Below, piece by piece: positions 43,272 to 51,463 of a stretch of DNA of 64,000 nucleotides. A program made the translations under genes and the position numbers. The stretch's first letter is position 1. Every line of letters begins with the position of its first letter. Origin of the DNA: Sphingobacteriaceae bacterium (GTDB lineage Bacteria; Bacteroidota; Bacteroidia; B-17B0; Aurantibacillaceae); the NCBI GenBank assembly GCA_002319075.1, contig NVQB01000001.1, positions 4,216,001 to 4,280,000 of the forward strand, written 5' to 3'. The notes under the pieces were generated by a model, which saw only the letters and a program-made list of their open reading frames with translations, was not told the DNA's origin and did no database searches.

Positions 43272-44294
43272 TTAATTTTTTAAGTAAATATATCTGTAAC
43301 AGCCTCCTGGATTGCAACGTGAAGCAATTAATTTGTTAGGCAAATACGTCAGTGTTTCAACTTGCTCCCTCATCAATGATCTATTAGAGCAATTAGTTTC
43401 CTGGTATTTTATCCGGCTTAAACGCCCATGGTCGTAAACGTAAGTGTATACCTCTTCAGTAGCCGCTGGCCATTCCTCTGTAGGTCTATTTGATGAACTT
43501 GATGGGCAACTGTTCTCGTAACGGATTATTTTTCCAGACCGGTTATACTGATATTTTTCCACGCCCCTATACCTTTCCTTAGACTCGATTGGTTGGCCTG
43601 CTGAATTATATTTGTAGGTAATGTAATAATCTTTCTTTGTAAAGGAATTGTTATATCTTGATTCCTCTTTGAGTATTTTATAAGTATTATCATATTCGTA
43701 TATGTAGGAATACTTGAAACTTTTATCTCTGTTAATACATAGGCCAATCTTTTCAATGCAATTTCCAGCAGTATCATATGTATATGTATAAACCGTTGTG
43801 TCGGCATTTACAATATAAGTTTCCGTAGTCAATACCTTCGACTCATCAAAGATCTGTATTTTCAATACACGAAAAGGATTAACCTCCTGCTTTACTATTT
43901 CTTCAATACGAACAATACTGAGCCTTCCATCAGTTGAATAATTAATTCTTCGCGATAAAAAAACACGAGATAAAGTATCCTTCTTTAAAGGAAAGGAGTC
44001 CAAAGCAGTCAAAAACCCGTTGAAATCATACTGCCTTATGCTAAGCGTGTCGTTTCTTTTCGAATTAGATTTATTACTCTCAAATTTGTAAATTACTTCT
44101 ACTACACCGGCTTTTGCCAAATCCTTGCGTTGATAATCGGAAAACTGTGGTGGGTTAAATGCGAATATCACATTACATACAGCAAGTAAAATACACAAAA
44201 AAACACTCCTTATTAACTTATTAGTAGACTTTACTCCTAGACAAACTTGTGGTAAATATTCCAATCCGTGGCTATTTATAGTTCGAAACAACAT
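43272..44294 (-). CDS. Exported YD-repeat-like protein
   Basis: A 340-residue protein. A hydrophobic stretch at 28-46 (SVFLCILLAVCNVIFA) looks like a signal peptide with a long N-region; a start inside the first 25 codons is possible. The mature part has spaced tyrosine-rich units (TYTYDTAGNCIEKIG, ITYKYNSAGQPIESKERY, YQYNRSGKIIRYEN, YTYVYDHGRLSRIKY) similar to RHS/YD repeats, in a short series of about five. No toxin domain follows. First gene of the unit that continues with M64 and DUF6603 copy B; S5 is 67 bp upstream. Confidence 0.6.
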   Translation of the reverse strand: MLFRTINSHGLEYLPQVCLGVKSTNKLIRSVFLCILLAVCNVIFAFNPPQFSDYQRKDLAKAGVVEVIYKFESNKSNSKRNDTLSIRQYDFNGFLTALDSFPLKKDTLSRVFLSRRINYSTDGRLSIVRIEEIVKQEVNPFRVLKIQIFDESKVLTTETYIVNADTTVYTYTYDTAGNCIEKIGLCINRDKSFKYSYIYEYDNTYKILKEESRYNNSFTKKDYYITYKYNSAGQPIESKERYRGVEKYQYNRSGKIIRYENSCPSSSSNRPTEEWPAATEEVYTYVYDHGRLSRIKYQETNCSNRSLMREQVETLTYLPNKLIASRCNPGGCYRYIYLKN

Positions 44295-44360
44295 TCAGTA
44301 AGAGATTAATTGCTAGCTAATAAATATAATGGAATAAACCCAACGATTCAAGAAGACGGT

Positions 44361-44392
44361 TACCGGAAATTCGCCCCTCAACTACCGGAAAT
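44361..44392 (+). promoter_or_regulatory. Paired 22-bp regulatory site S5 (perfect)
   Basis: Two identical half-sites TACCGGAAAT at 44361 and 44383, 22 bp apart. On the minus strand TATATTTA, a -7-like box, begins 33 nt beyond the proximal half-site, and the start codon is 67 bp away. Confidence 0.8.
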
Positions 44393-44504
44393 GTGTGAAC
44401 GTATAATTTATAACTGCCAGTATACTCTGGATTATTTACTAATAAAGTAAATTTGGCGAAGGAATCTAATAAGTAACTTTTATTTTATTGATCGCTAAAA
44501 CAAT

Positions 44505-44972
44505 TTAAGCCGCATCATCTTTTTTTAGAATTCCCCGTACAGCTTTTGCCCTAACTGAGTCGAGATTTGATTTACGCTCTATTCGTTTGCTTATTCTTTT
44601 ACAAAAACCATCAAACTCTTCGCTACCACTTTCTTCAGATCTCAATAATTCCGATAAAGCTAGCCAGGCCTCGGCTTTTTCCTCAGGATTTAAATTGTCA
44701 AGGTATCCGATAATCGATAAATAAATATTGTCGGCAAGCCTATCAGAATAATTTTCGTCCCAAGATTTAGATCCTTTTAATACTTCAGGACGCCACATAG
44801 CTAAGGCTGCTAGAATAGGCTTCTTAAATTTGTGACGATAGATAACGTCAACACCGAAAATATCCCTATCTGATTTTTGATAGGGGATTCTCGATATTGT
44901 ACCCCAACCATATATCCCTCTAATCGATAGATCAACTGCCATCCAGAAATAGACTACATCACCAATTTTCAT
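44505..44972 (-). CDS. Hypothetical protein with PUA/EVE-like N-terminus
   Basis: A 155-residue cytoplasmic protein. The N-terminus MKIGDVVYFWMAVDLSIRGIYGWGTIS resembles EVE/PUA-like modules (GD-x-V-x-FW then GIYGWG), which bind modified bases or RNA; the rest is helical and charged, with an acidic ESGSEEFD stretch. Identification is by motif memory only. No 22-bp site pair occurs in the 166 bp upstream. Confidence 0.5.
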   Translation of the reverse strand: MKIGDVVYFWMAVDLSIRGIYGWGTISRIPYQKSDRDIFGVDVIYRHKFKKPILAALAMWRPEVLKGSKSWDENYSDRLADNIYLSIIGYLDNLNPEEKAEAWLALSELLRSEESGSEEFDGFCKRISKRIERKSNLDSVRAKAVRGILKKDDAA

Positions 44973-45138
44973 TTCATTACGATATCGGGTTGCATATCAG
45001 GTATCTTTATCACCTACTCTTAATTTTTTTCATAAATCAAAATTGCCCGGTGCCGCTTGAAAAATAAATGTGTTCATCTTGTAAAATAGCTTTAATTTGT
45101 CTTTTCTAAAAAATAATAGTACAGTAATTGATTTGTCC

Positions 45139-45465
45139 TTAGATAGGCAGGACAACTTTTAACGCAGTAAAAATAGCTTTCGATACAATTCCCAAAACCG
45201 CATTCACCACATCCTGCGCAGTAACCAAAGCAATACCTTGTATTGCAATAAGTACGTTTGAAAGACTAGTTCTCTGAATTATTATCCTTTGCTTAAGCTC
45301 TTCCTCCGAAATTTCACCCAACAGCTTCAGTTTAGCAAGATCCTCAGCATTTTCAGCGAATTTTTTAAACTCAGTTTCCGCATAAGGCTTTACTTTCTTC
45401 CACGATTTTCCAACAATGATTTTTGTTACCTCAAAGGAGTCTTTTAAAATCTGCTCGTAATCCAT
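45139..45465 (-). CDS. Small helical protein with hydrophobic C-terminus
   Basis: A 108-residue protein: a charged helical N-terminal 65 residues (KVKPYAETEFKKFAENAEDLAKLKLL) followed by a hydrophobic 40-residue C-terminus (LIAIQGIALVTAQDVVNAVLGIVSKAIFTALKVVLPI) that could be one or two membrane helices. Last gene of a unit running from 49381. No family recognised. Confidence 0.55.
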   Translation of the reverse strand: MDYEQILKDSFEVTKIIVGKSWKKVKPYAETEFKKFAENAEDLAKLKLLGEISEEELKQRIIIQRTSLSNVLIAIQGIALVTAQDVVNAVLGIVSKAIFTALKVVLPI

Positions 45466-45470
45466 CTTAT

Positions 45471-45968
45471 TTATTTTTTAGGTTTAACTGCTTCCTGAAG
45501 CCTGATAATAGATTCAAAAGAGGCGTTTACCGCATCCCTTATATCGTGTCTGTCATCAACATAACTATCTTTAAAACCAGGCGATTTATGCAGACTCTCA
45601 AAGGCATGCAAGGTACTGTCAAGATTCGTAATTTGCTTCTTTACCAATGCTCCTTTTTTGTCTAAGTACTTTGTTCTGCTTTTCAAAACAAATAAGCTTG
45701 CGTTCATATTGTCATAGTAATCTTGAAAGTTTTTAACTTTTTGATTCGTACTATCATTATCCTGAAAAGTCCTCGCGAGTTTAATAAAATGTAAATTAAA
45801 ATTCTTTTGCAGCTCGCTAACCGTCGATTCTATAATTGGATCATAACCCGAAATAAAAGTAACTTTACAACAAGCTAATAGAATAGCAAGTAGCAGAGCT
45901 GTACTTAATATTCGTTTTGAACCGGCTCTTTTCTTGAAATCAAAAGTCTCTAAATGTGTATTTTTCAT
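45471..45968 (-). CDS. Hypothetical lipoprotein
   Basis: A 165-residue protein with a signal sequence preceded by an unusually long charged N-region (residues 1-20) and a lipobox-like LLACC (Cys33/34). The mature part is helical, with repeated Asn/Asp/Lys-rich segments, probably a coiled coil anchored in a membrane. It starts one base before the next gene's stop region and is 5 bp from the 108-residue gene. No family recognised. Confidence 0.55.
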   Translation of the reverse strand: MKNTHLETFDFKKRAGSKRILSTALLLAILLACCKVTFISGYDPIIESTVSELQKNFNLHFIKLARTFQDNDSTNQKVKNFQDYYDNMNASLFVLKSRTKYLDKKGALVKKQITNLDSTLHAFESLHKSPGFKDSYVDDRHDIRDAVNASFESIIRLQEAVKPKK

Positions 45969-46235
45969 TTAATTTGGTTTTAATCCCAGACGCATCAAAA
46001 CAGCTTGCAGAAATTCAATACGCGGCTGTTGCCCTTTATAGAGCGAACAGCAAATCTGTATGGCTTTGTTAATAGTGGCATCTGAAAATTCAGTATGATA
46101 TTTTTTAATTTTATTACGTAGATATTCTACCTCCCATTGTTCAGTGCATGAAAAGAATCTTCCATCTCTACCGTCTGTGATTTTGAGATTGTCATAGTCT
46201 GACCAATCGTCTTCAATTATGCTTTTGGCAGACAT
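45969..46235 (-). CDS. Small hypothetical cytoplasmic protein
   Basis: An 88-residue protein beginning MSAKSIIEDDWSDYDN, with no signal or membrane segment. The segment FFSCTEQWEVEYLRNKIKKYHTEFSDATINKAIQICC suggests a small helical fold with three cysteines. It sits 7 bp after the amidohydrolase gene and abuts the lipoprotein gene, so it is part of the operon. No function can be given. Confidence 0.55.
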   Translation of the reverse strand: MSAKSIIEDDWSDYDNLKITDGRDGRFFSCTEQWEVEYLRNKIKKYHTEFSDATINKAIQICCSLYKGQQPRIEFLQAVLMRLGLKPN

Positions 46236-46242
46236 GCTTTAT

Positions 46243-47532
46243 CTATAAATAATACTTACTATTAAGATACTTCTCTACGTTCGCACTGGCCATGATATCC
46301 CAGGCATTGCTAGCCACACCCTGTTTTGAAACCAAAGAATATTCTAAAGCCTTCCTTCTGAATATTGCAAACGTATCTTTCTCTTTTGCCACACGCTCTG
46401 TCATAAAAAAATCTGTTCCAAAAAGTATGCGGTCTCCATAAGGTTTTTTCAATTCACTAAAGATAAAGTCGTGAGTCTTATGGTCAGTAAGAGAGTAGGA
46501 TACATCTGTATAAACAGAATCGAAGTCAAGCATCAGTTGTTGAATTTGGGCGGTCCAGTTTACTGTATTATTTACTCCATAATAATCATCTGCAGCATTT
46601 TTACCTCCATTATTAATTGTGTTTTGTAGCATCATATGCTCCGAACCTCCAAAATGAGCAAAGCACAATTTTAGAGGGGTGCCTTGATCTTTAAAATATT
46701 GTAGCATAGCTCTATAACTTTCGGGCTCAAGAAAATAACTGCAATAATTTTGATTGTTACCTAATTTCTGAGTGTTTATTAATCGTCTGAAAAATTTACT
46801 TTCAAGTTTGTGACCTGGTTTAGGTGCAGCGTGGTAACTTTGTAAATAGGGATTCCAGGCTCTCAAACTTGCATTTAAATAGTCTCTGTTGTTATTGAAT
46901 ATTCCGCCGAGGTAACTGCAGTGCGTTAGAATTGGAACGTTATTCTGAGCAGCCCATTCAAACGTGGGCTTAAGCTTTTCATCAAAAGCATAAAATCCTG
47001 TACTGGGATATAATTTTAAGCCTGTAAAAGCATTTATTGCTGGTTGTGACTCCGCCACTTTTATTTGGGTGTCAAAATACGTTTTTACCGTAGTCAACAA
47101 TTCCTGGCCACTTGTCTTCCAGCGCGGATCAACACTTAGAAATATCAATAGTCGTTCAGGATAACGCCTTTTTACATTTATGATTTCTTCTAATTGCCCT
47201 TCATATCCTGATACAGATCTTTCAACACCTAACTCTTCCATAAAGAGGGTAAGCGCTGTAATTTTCATAGAGGCATCTGGATACTGCTGTAGTAGATCTC
47301 GAAAAACATCCATTTGTCCCGCTCTCTTTCCTACGTGCAGAAAACATGCATATCTTTTGCCGCTATCTCCTCCCAAAACATTTAAAAGTTTTTCCATCGC
47401 CTTAGCACCGCCGTCAGTGCTTGTCAAAGAATCTATAGCATTGGCAGCAACTGCCGGCATATACAAACTAAGAAATTTCTCGGGTGCATTGTTCATCGTA
47501 AAGATGTGCGAATGCATATTGTGATAAATCAT
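46243..47532 (-). CDS. Amidohydrolase-family (TIM-barrel) metal-dependent hydrolase
   Basis: A 429-residue cytoplasmic enzyme of the amidohydrolase_2 group. Metal ligands can be placed: HSH at 7-9 (NMHSHIF), Lys in GLKLYPSTGF near 172, His in PILTHCSYLGG, His in KLCFAHFGGSEH, and Asp in ILFGTDFF. Enzymes of this kind act on diverse C-O, C-N or C-C bonds; the substrate cannot be deduced. Its start overlaps the end of the membrane-protein gene upstream (ATGA). Confidence 0.8.
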   Translation of the reverse strand: MIYHNMHSHIFTMNNAPEKFLSLYMPAVAANAIDSLTSTDGGAKAMEKLLNVLGGDSGKRYACFLHVGKRAGQMDVFRDLLQQYPDASMKITALTLFMEELGVERSVSGYEGQLEEIINVKRRYPERLLIFLSVDPRWKTSGQELLTTVKTYFDTQIKVAESQPAINAFTGLKLYPSTGFYAFDEKLKPTFEWAAQNNVPILTHCSYLGGIFNNNRDYLNASLRAWNPYLQSYHAAPKPGHKLESKFFRRLINTQKLGNNQNYCSYFLEPESYRAMLQYFKDQGTPLKLCFAHFGGSEHMMLQNTINNGGKNAADDYYGVNNTVNWTAQIQQLMLDFDSVYTDVSYSLTDHKTHDFIFSELKKPYGDRILFGTDFFMTERVAKEKDTFAIFRRKALEYSLVSKQGVASNAWDIMASANVEKYLNSKYYL

Positions 47533-48581
47533 GCTTTATTAGTTTTACGTGAATATATTTTTTTCAGTAAGTCAAACCAGAACGGCGCTCCAAAACTGGC
47601 GGCTAAACCTGATAAAGCAAAACCCAAGAGTTTAGGAAACAGAATAGCAAAAAGAAATACTGATAGCTTATCAATCCAGGAGCTGGATTTCACAGACTGA
47701 AGCTGTGCTTGATTTGCGCTATTTTTATCCTGGCGTTTATGTTTGTTGAGAATGCTATGACTCCATCCTACGGGAAGGTTTGCTTCAAGAGCTAAGCTAT
47801 CCATGAGATTGCCATAGCTAACTATCTTATCTTTCAGCGAATCTTTATCAAGCGTGTTATTTGCACGTGCTAAAGTATTAAGACGATCCGTATTAGATTC
47901 GTAAAAATTCATTAGCGCCGCCTGAGAAGACTTATTAGTCTGCAGATGATTAAATAATTGCACACTGTCTATATTGAAAAGTATAGCTAATAGAATGCCC
48001 AACCAGAAAAGTCGTACACGTGCTCTCTTACGATACCAGTAGGTTAATCGTTCACCCATTTCATTGTACCAACTTTCAATCTGGTTAACAAGACAATTAT
48101 AGATAGCTGTTTCATCCGCATTACCACTTGCGTTTTTACACATCTCTGCCGAATGCATTGCCTTCTGAAAAAAACTTACTACATCGCTTGGTTTCAAAGT
48201 GAGTGTAGCGGCTTTAAAATTGTTTAGGAGTCTGGAACTAAAAGGTAGCTCCGAAGGTTTATTCATCTGAACAATCTGAGAATTTCCTACAACTTCAATG
48301 AGTGTCTCAGCAAAGAGTCGTGACTCAATATTATTAGTTGGTGTAGAGGTTGCACGATTAAGCAAGTCTATAGACCCATGCATATATAAAAGAGATCCCC
48401 AATTCACACCATTTGGATGATCAAACAATTGTTTAAGCAGCCATTTTTTCATGAACCGTCCGCGTTCTGCTTTCATAAGGGAAACAGCTTCGTTAATAGT
48501 ACTGCAAAATATTGCAAACAAAGCCCAACAGATAACCAGACTTATAGTTACTGTTACTATCGGCATTGAAAATACATCCAT
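47529..48581 (-). CDS. Conserved multi-helix membrane protein
   Basis: A 350-residue protein with an N-terminal helix (about 7-27), a soluble region, a helix near 189-206, and a C-terminal hydrophobic pair (about 305-328) leading into GAPFWFDLLKKIYSRK. WYNEMGERLTYWYRKR before the middle helix and the terminal APFWFDLL are signatures I recall from unnamed membrane proteins across bacteria (family knowledge unverified). The arrangement suggests a membrane anchor for the operon's soluble products. It follows the lysozyme-like gene by 20 bp and overlaps the amidohydrolase gene by ATGA. Confidence 0.65.
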   Translation of the reverse strand: MDVFSMPIVTVTISLVICWALFAIFCSTINEAVSLMKAERGRFMKKWLLKQLFDHPNGVNWGSLLYMHGSIDLLNRATSTPTNNIESRLFAETLIEVVGNSQIVQMNKPSELPFSSRLLNNFKAATLTLKPSDVVSFFQKAMHSAEMCKNASGNADETAIYNCLVNQIESWYNEMGERLTYWYRKRARVRLFWLGILLAILFNIDSVQLFNHLQTNKSSQAALMNFYESNTDRLNTLARANNTLDKDSLKDKIVSYGNLMDSLALEANLPVGWSHSILNKHKRQDKNSANQAQLQSVKSSSWIDKLSVFLFAILFPKLLGFALSGLAASFGAPFWFDLLKKIYSRKTNKA

Positions 48582-48601
48582 GTCTATTTATTTTAAATTA
48601 T

Positions 48602-49381
48602 TTATGGTCTTTTATCACCCTTTAAATAAGATCCGGTAACTCTGAAAAATGCGTCTGAAGTATTTGTACCGGCAAAGCCATCAGCTTTCAAAGGCTGTCC
48701 AACGTTGCTTAGTAATTGTTGTAGCTCTTTAGCTTTCTCATCATACTTTTTTGGATTGTAAACAACATTGGATCCTAAAGATTTAATCCGTGAAATGGGA
48801 TCTACATCTCCGGTCACAACTATTTGCTTTTCCGCCATTCTTCGAAGAAAAGCTGCAGTGCCTATTTGTTTTGATACGGCATTCGGATCATAAATTCCAT
48901 CAGCCGTGTATTTGCCCTTTGTATACTGATTTGTAAAGCTCCACAAGTAGGGTGAGTTGATCCCCTTAACGCGATAACCAAAACCATTATATCCTTCAAA
49001 TTGATATAGTAGTTCTGGCACCGTCCAATTACTAATCTTATCTAGTTTTCTAAGTATCAATGCGTCAAAGGCACTATCTTCCCAGGTAAAGGGTGGGCTT
49101 CCAGTGGCTGGTCTGTTTTTTGGAACTTGAACGGTTTTAGCAGTCAACGGGTCTCCGTTATGAAGGTGAGTATTAAATTTTCCGCCACCTTCCATAGTAT
49201 GAACTATAGCGATAAAGTACCATGGCACCCCTGTGCGTTTTGAGACGGCTTCATATTTGGCGCGATTTGCAACTATCTTATCGATCGCTGCATCAACCAA
49301 CGGATACTTGTCGACTTTAATTTTACAAGTATCGAACAGTCGTTGATACTCTTGTTGCATTTCAACTGAATTAGTAGGCAT
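48602..49381 (-). CDS. Lysozyme-like peptidoglycan hydrolase with peptidoglycan-binding domain
   Basis: A 259-residue protein without a signal peptide. VPWYFIAIVHTMEGGGKFNT at 52-71 contains the candidate catalytic Glu64; it is followed by HLHNGDPLTAKTVQVP and PPFTWEDSAFDAL, which match the 'lysozyme family' of COG5526. Residues about 205-258 (ELQQLLSNVGQPLKADGFAG) resemble a C-terminal PG_binding_1 module. The lack of a signal peptide means it would need lysis, a holin or another route to reach the wall. First gene of the unit that begins at site S6. Confidence 0.78.
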   Translation of the reverse strand: MPTNSVEMQQEYQRLFDTCKIKVDKYPLVDAAIDKIVANRAKYEAVSKRTGVPWYFIAIVHTMEGGGKFNTHLHNGDPLTAKTVQVPKNRPATGSPPFTWEDSAFDALILRKLDKISNWTVPELLYQFEGYNGFGYRVKGINSPYLWSFTNQYTKGKYTADGIYDPNAVSKQIGTAAFLRRMAEKQIVVTGDVDPISRIKSLGSNVVYNPKKYDEKAKELQQLLSNVGQPLKADGFAGTNTSDAFFRVTGSYLKGDKRP

Positions 49382-49441
49382 ATATTTATGGGAGTTTGAA
49401 ACAAATTAAATACTTCATTACTTCCATTACAATTAAATTGG

Positions 49442-49473
49442 TACGGGAAAATTTGCGTCTTACTACTGGAACT
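49442..49473 (+). promoter_or_regulatory. Paired 22-bp regulatory site S6
   Basis: TACGGGAAAA at 49442 and TACTGGAACT at 49464, 22 bp apart, 61 bp before the lysozyme-like gene. On the minus strand TTAATTTG begins 33 nt beyond the proximal half-site. Confidence 0.65.
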
Positions 49474-49484
49474 GAAATAATCTA

Positions 49485-50336
49485 TTACGCATTAGAATCT
49501 TTTTGTCCAGACTCGGCGTTGCTGTCTGTACCCGAAATAATTGATTCGCTCTTATGTGCAAGGTTGGGTACAAGATTTTGACTGAAGCCTCCAATAACCG
49601 CTAGTGCATAGATGAAAAAATTGTTTGATGAATTACTAATAGCATAAAGCAAACCAGCTCTATAGATAATATAGATAATGAGCCCACTGAGCATCGAAAT
49701 AAGGATTCGAAAAAGACCTGCATAGGTTCGTATCACGGTAAATCTGCTAAATTTCTGATCGTGCTTATCTATGTAAATCGCTATAGACAACAATCCTCCT
49801 ATTGATCCAAAAACCATCATGTTTATTAAATCGATCACATGATTTTTTATAGGGTGATAGCTGTTAGGTAATAAGTCATTATAGATTTTAAGTGAAAGAC
49901 TAAACAAACAAAGAAGTATAACAGCAGCAAGACATGGTAACAAGTAATATACCTTATTGTATTTATTATACTGAATCTCTCTGGTTACTTCTTCTAAAAG
50001 TTTTTTAGCAGCTTTCTTTCTTTCAGGTTTGTTGGAAAGATACAGCGTGTAAACATCCGCCATAGTGTTTTTATACTGCCCCCACAAAGTGGGATCTTCA
50101 CCCAAAAAAGCTTCAACCTTATCAAGCTGGATAGCTATCTCAAAAGTATTATCTTCAAAATCTGAAGAAGTTTTGTATGAGATCTGCCCAGTCTCTTTAA
50201 CTTCATAGATTACAAAGTTTGAATGACGGTGTATAACAAACAGCACTGATTTTTTCGGCTGATCGTTTAATTCATAGCCCTTTGCAATAAGCATAAGGTC
50301 TTCGTGTAAATCTTTCATAAATAGTGTGACAAACAA
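49485..50336 (-). CDS. Hypothetical membrane protein
   Basis: A 283-residue protein; the ATG at 50318 (Met7, MKDLHEDLM) is an alternative start. Residues 1-125 are soluble and charged. Four hydrophobic segments follow (about 129-149, 165-188, 206-226 and 236-255), including GSIGGLLSIAIYI and GGFSQNLVPNLA. The tail is polar. I do not recognise a family, though a similar cytoplasmic-domain-plus-helices plan occurs in membrane sensors. It is monocistronic, with site S7 49 bp upstream. Confidence 0.6.
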   Translation of the reverse strand: MFVTLFMKDLHEDLMLIAKGYELNDQPKKSVLFVIHRHSNFVIYEVKETGQISYKTSSDFEDNTFEIAIQLDKVEAFLGEDPTLWGQYKNTMADVYTLYLSNKPERKKAAKKLLEEVTREIQYNKYNKVYYLLPCLAAVILLCLFSLSLKIYNDLLPNSYHPIKNHVIDLINMMVFGSIGGLLSIAIYIDKHDQKFSRFTVIRTYAGLFRILISMLSGLIIYIIYRAGLLYAISNSSNNFFIYALAVIGGFSQNLVPNLAHKSESIISGTDSNAESGQKDSNA

Positions 50337-50384
50337 TTATGGATAAATGTACCATACACTAATACTGCTGGAAAAATTTTTCAC

Positions 50385-50416
50385 TACCGGATTTTCACTC
50401 TTCAGGTACCAGAAGA
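50385..50416 (+). promoter_or_regulatory. Paired 22-bp regulatory site S7
   Basis: TACCGGATTT at 50385 and TACCAGAAGA at 50407, 22 bp apart. On the minus strand TACATTTA begins 34 nt beyond the proximal half-site, ahead of the gene starting at 50336. Confidence 0.6.
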
Positions 50417-50514
50417 GGAGCAATATTTTGTTGAAGACTATAAACCAATAACATGTTCGTTAGATCATTGCTTGTATTCTTTTCTAACCTTACATATACC
50501 CAAAATCCCGAAGA

Positions 50515-50709
50515 ATGCGCAAATCCAAAGAATCAAAATATAAAGTTGTCTGCGAAGTAATAAACCGAACGACCAACAAAACGCATTTCGAAAATCAAAT
50601 CATAACTTTGGAGAATCGAAAAAGAGTATTTTCTGATCGGGAAATTCTTTCGAAAATCATTTACACTAACGTTATTGCCATCAACAGTGTTGATCTAGTG
50701 GTAGATTAA
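50515..50709 (+). CDS. Small hypothetical protein
   Basis: A 64-residue basic protein (MRKSKESKYKVVCEVINRTTNK) without signal or membrane segment, one of few plus-strand frames in the cargo. It lies in the gap between the response regulator (convergent) and the membrane-protein gene (divergent). Codon pattern looks plausible but there is no recognised family; it could be spurious. Confidence 0.4.
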   Translation: MRKSKESKYKVVCEVINRTTNKTHFENQIITLENRKRVFSDREILSKIIYTNVIAINSVDLVVD

Positions 50710-50770
50710 TGCAACGTTTACGTTTTTATTTCGGTCACTTGTATGAAATGAGGTTCAAAAACCAGGTAAT

Positions 50771-51439
50771 TTACATGATTGTAAGTATCCGGTGTTTCAA
50801 AGCGTATAAGATTAATTCCGAAATCGATTTACTTTCTATATTGGTCTTATGCCAAATACAGTTTCTGTTATAATCAATAGTTCGCTCTGATCTGTGTAAT
50901 TTGTCGGCAATTTTTTTTGTCGCCAAACCAAGGCACATGAGTTTTAAAACCTGGATCTCCTGAAAGTTCAGGTTAACTTCGTTTTTGGTTTTAGAATTAA
51001 GATCGTTTGCCGAATCTGCAATTGCCTTGGCCATAATTTCAGAAACTGTTTCGTCAAAGTAATGTCCTGTTGTATAGACTGTGCGAATGGCTTCAACAAT
51101 TTTTTTCGTAAGCATGGTTTTACTTAGAATAGCAGGTACTTGCTTCTTGATAAAATTAACTACGAATGATTCGTTGAAATGTCCAGTGAGTATGATTACC
51201 TTTATTTCTGGGTATTTTTGTTTTATCAGTTCTAGAGTTTCTTCTCCATTCATACCATTCATATCCAAATCCATCAACACAATATCAGGTGAATGAGTCT
51301 TAAGTTTTTCCATCACTTCACCGCCATCATTGGCGTCAAATACAACTCTCAAGTCGCTATATTTTTCAAACAGCGACATAAGACCTTCTCTGAAAGGCGT
51401 GTGATCATCGGCTATAGCCAAAGAAATTTTATTAGGCAT
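50771..51439 (-). CDS. NarL/FixJ-type response regulator
   Basis: A 222-residue regulator. The receiver domain (1-120) has the acidic pocket Asp11-Asp12, phosphoacceptor Asp57 in IVLMDLDMNG, Thr in IILTGH, and Lys in AILSKTM. The C-terminal LuxR-type helix-turn-helix (about 158-215) contains EIQVLKLMCLGLATKKIADKL and SERTIDYNRNCIW. It is preceded by the kinase gene with 24 bp between them. It is the only sequence-specific regulator encoded intact in the island and so the first candidate for binding the repeated TACCGGAAAT pairs, although the geometry of those sites is not typical of NarL proteins. Confidence 0.85.
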   Translation of the reverse strand: MPNKISLAIADDHTPFREGLMSLFEKYSDLRVVFDANDGGEVMEKLKTHSPDIVLMDLDMNGMNGEETLELIKQKYPEIKVIILTGHFNESFVVNFIKKQVPAILSKTMLTKKIVEAIRTVYTTGHYFDETVSEIMAKAIADSANDLNSKTKNEVNLNFQEIQVLKLMCLGLATKKIADKLHRSERTIDYNRNCIWHKTNIESKSISELILYALKHRILTIM

Positions 51440-51463
51440 ATAAAATTTTTACAAAAATGATTA

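Noticed and set aside
43272-44294. RHS/polymorphic toxin with immunity gene.
   Set aside because: Only about five short YD-like units, no core-associated domain, no C-terminal toxin domain and no small immunity gene downstream; the next gene is the M64 peptidase.
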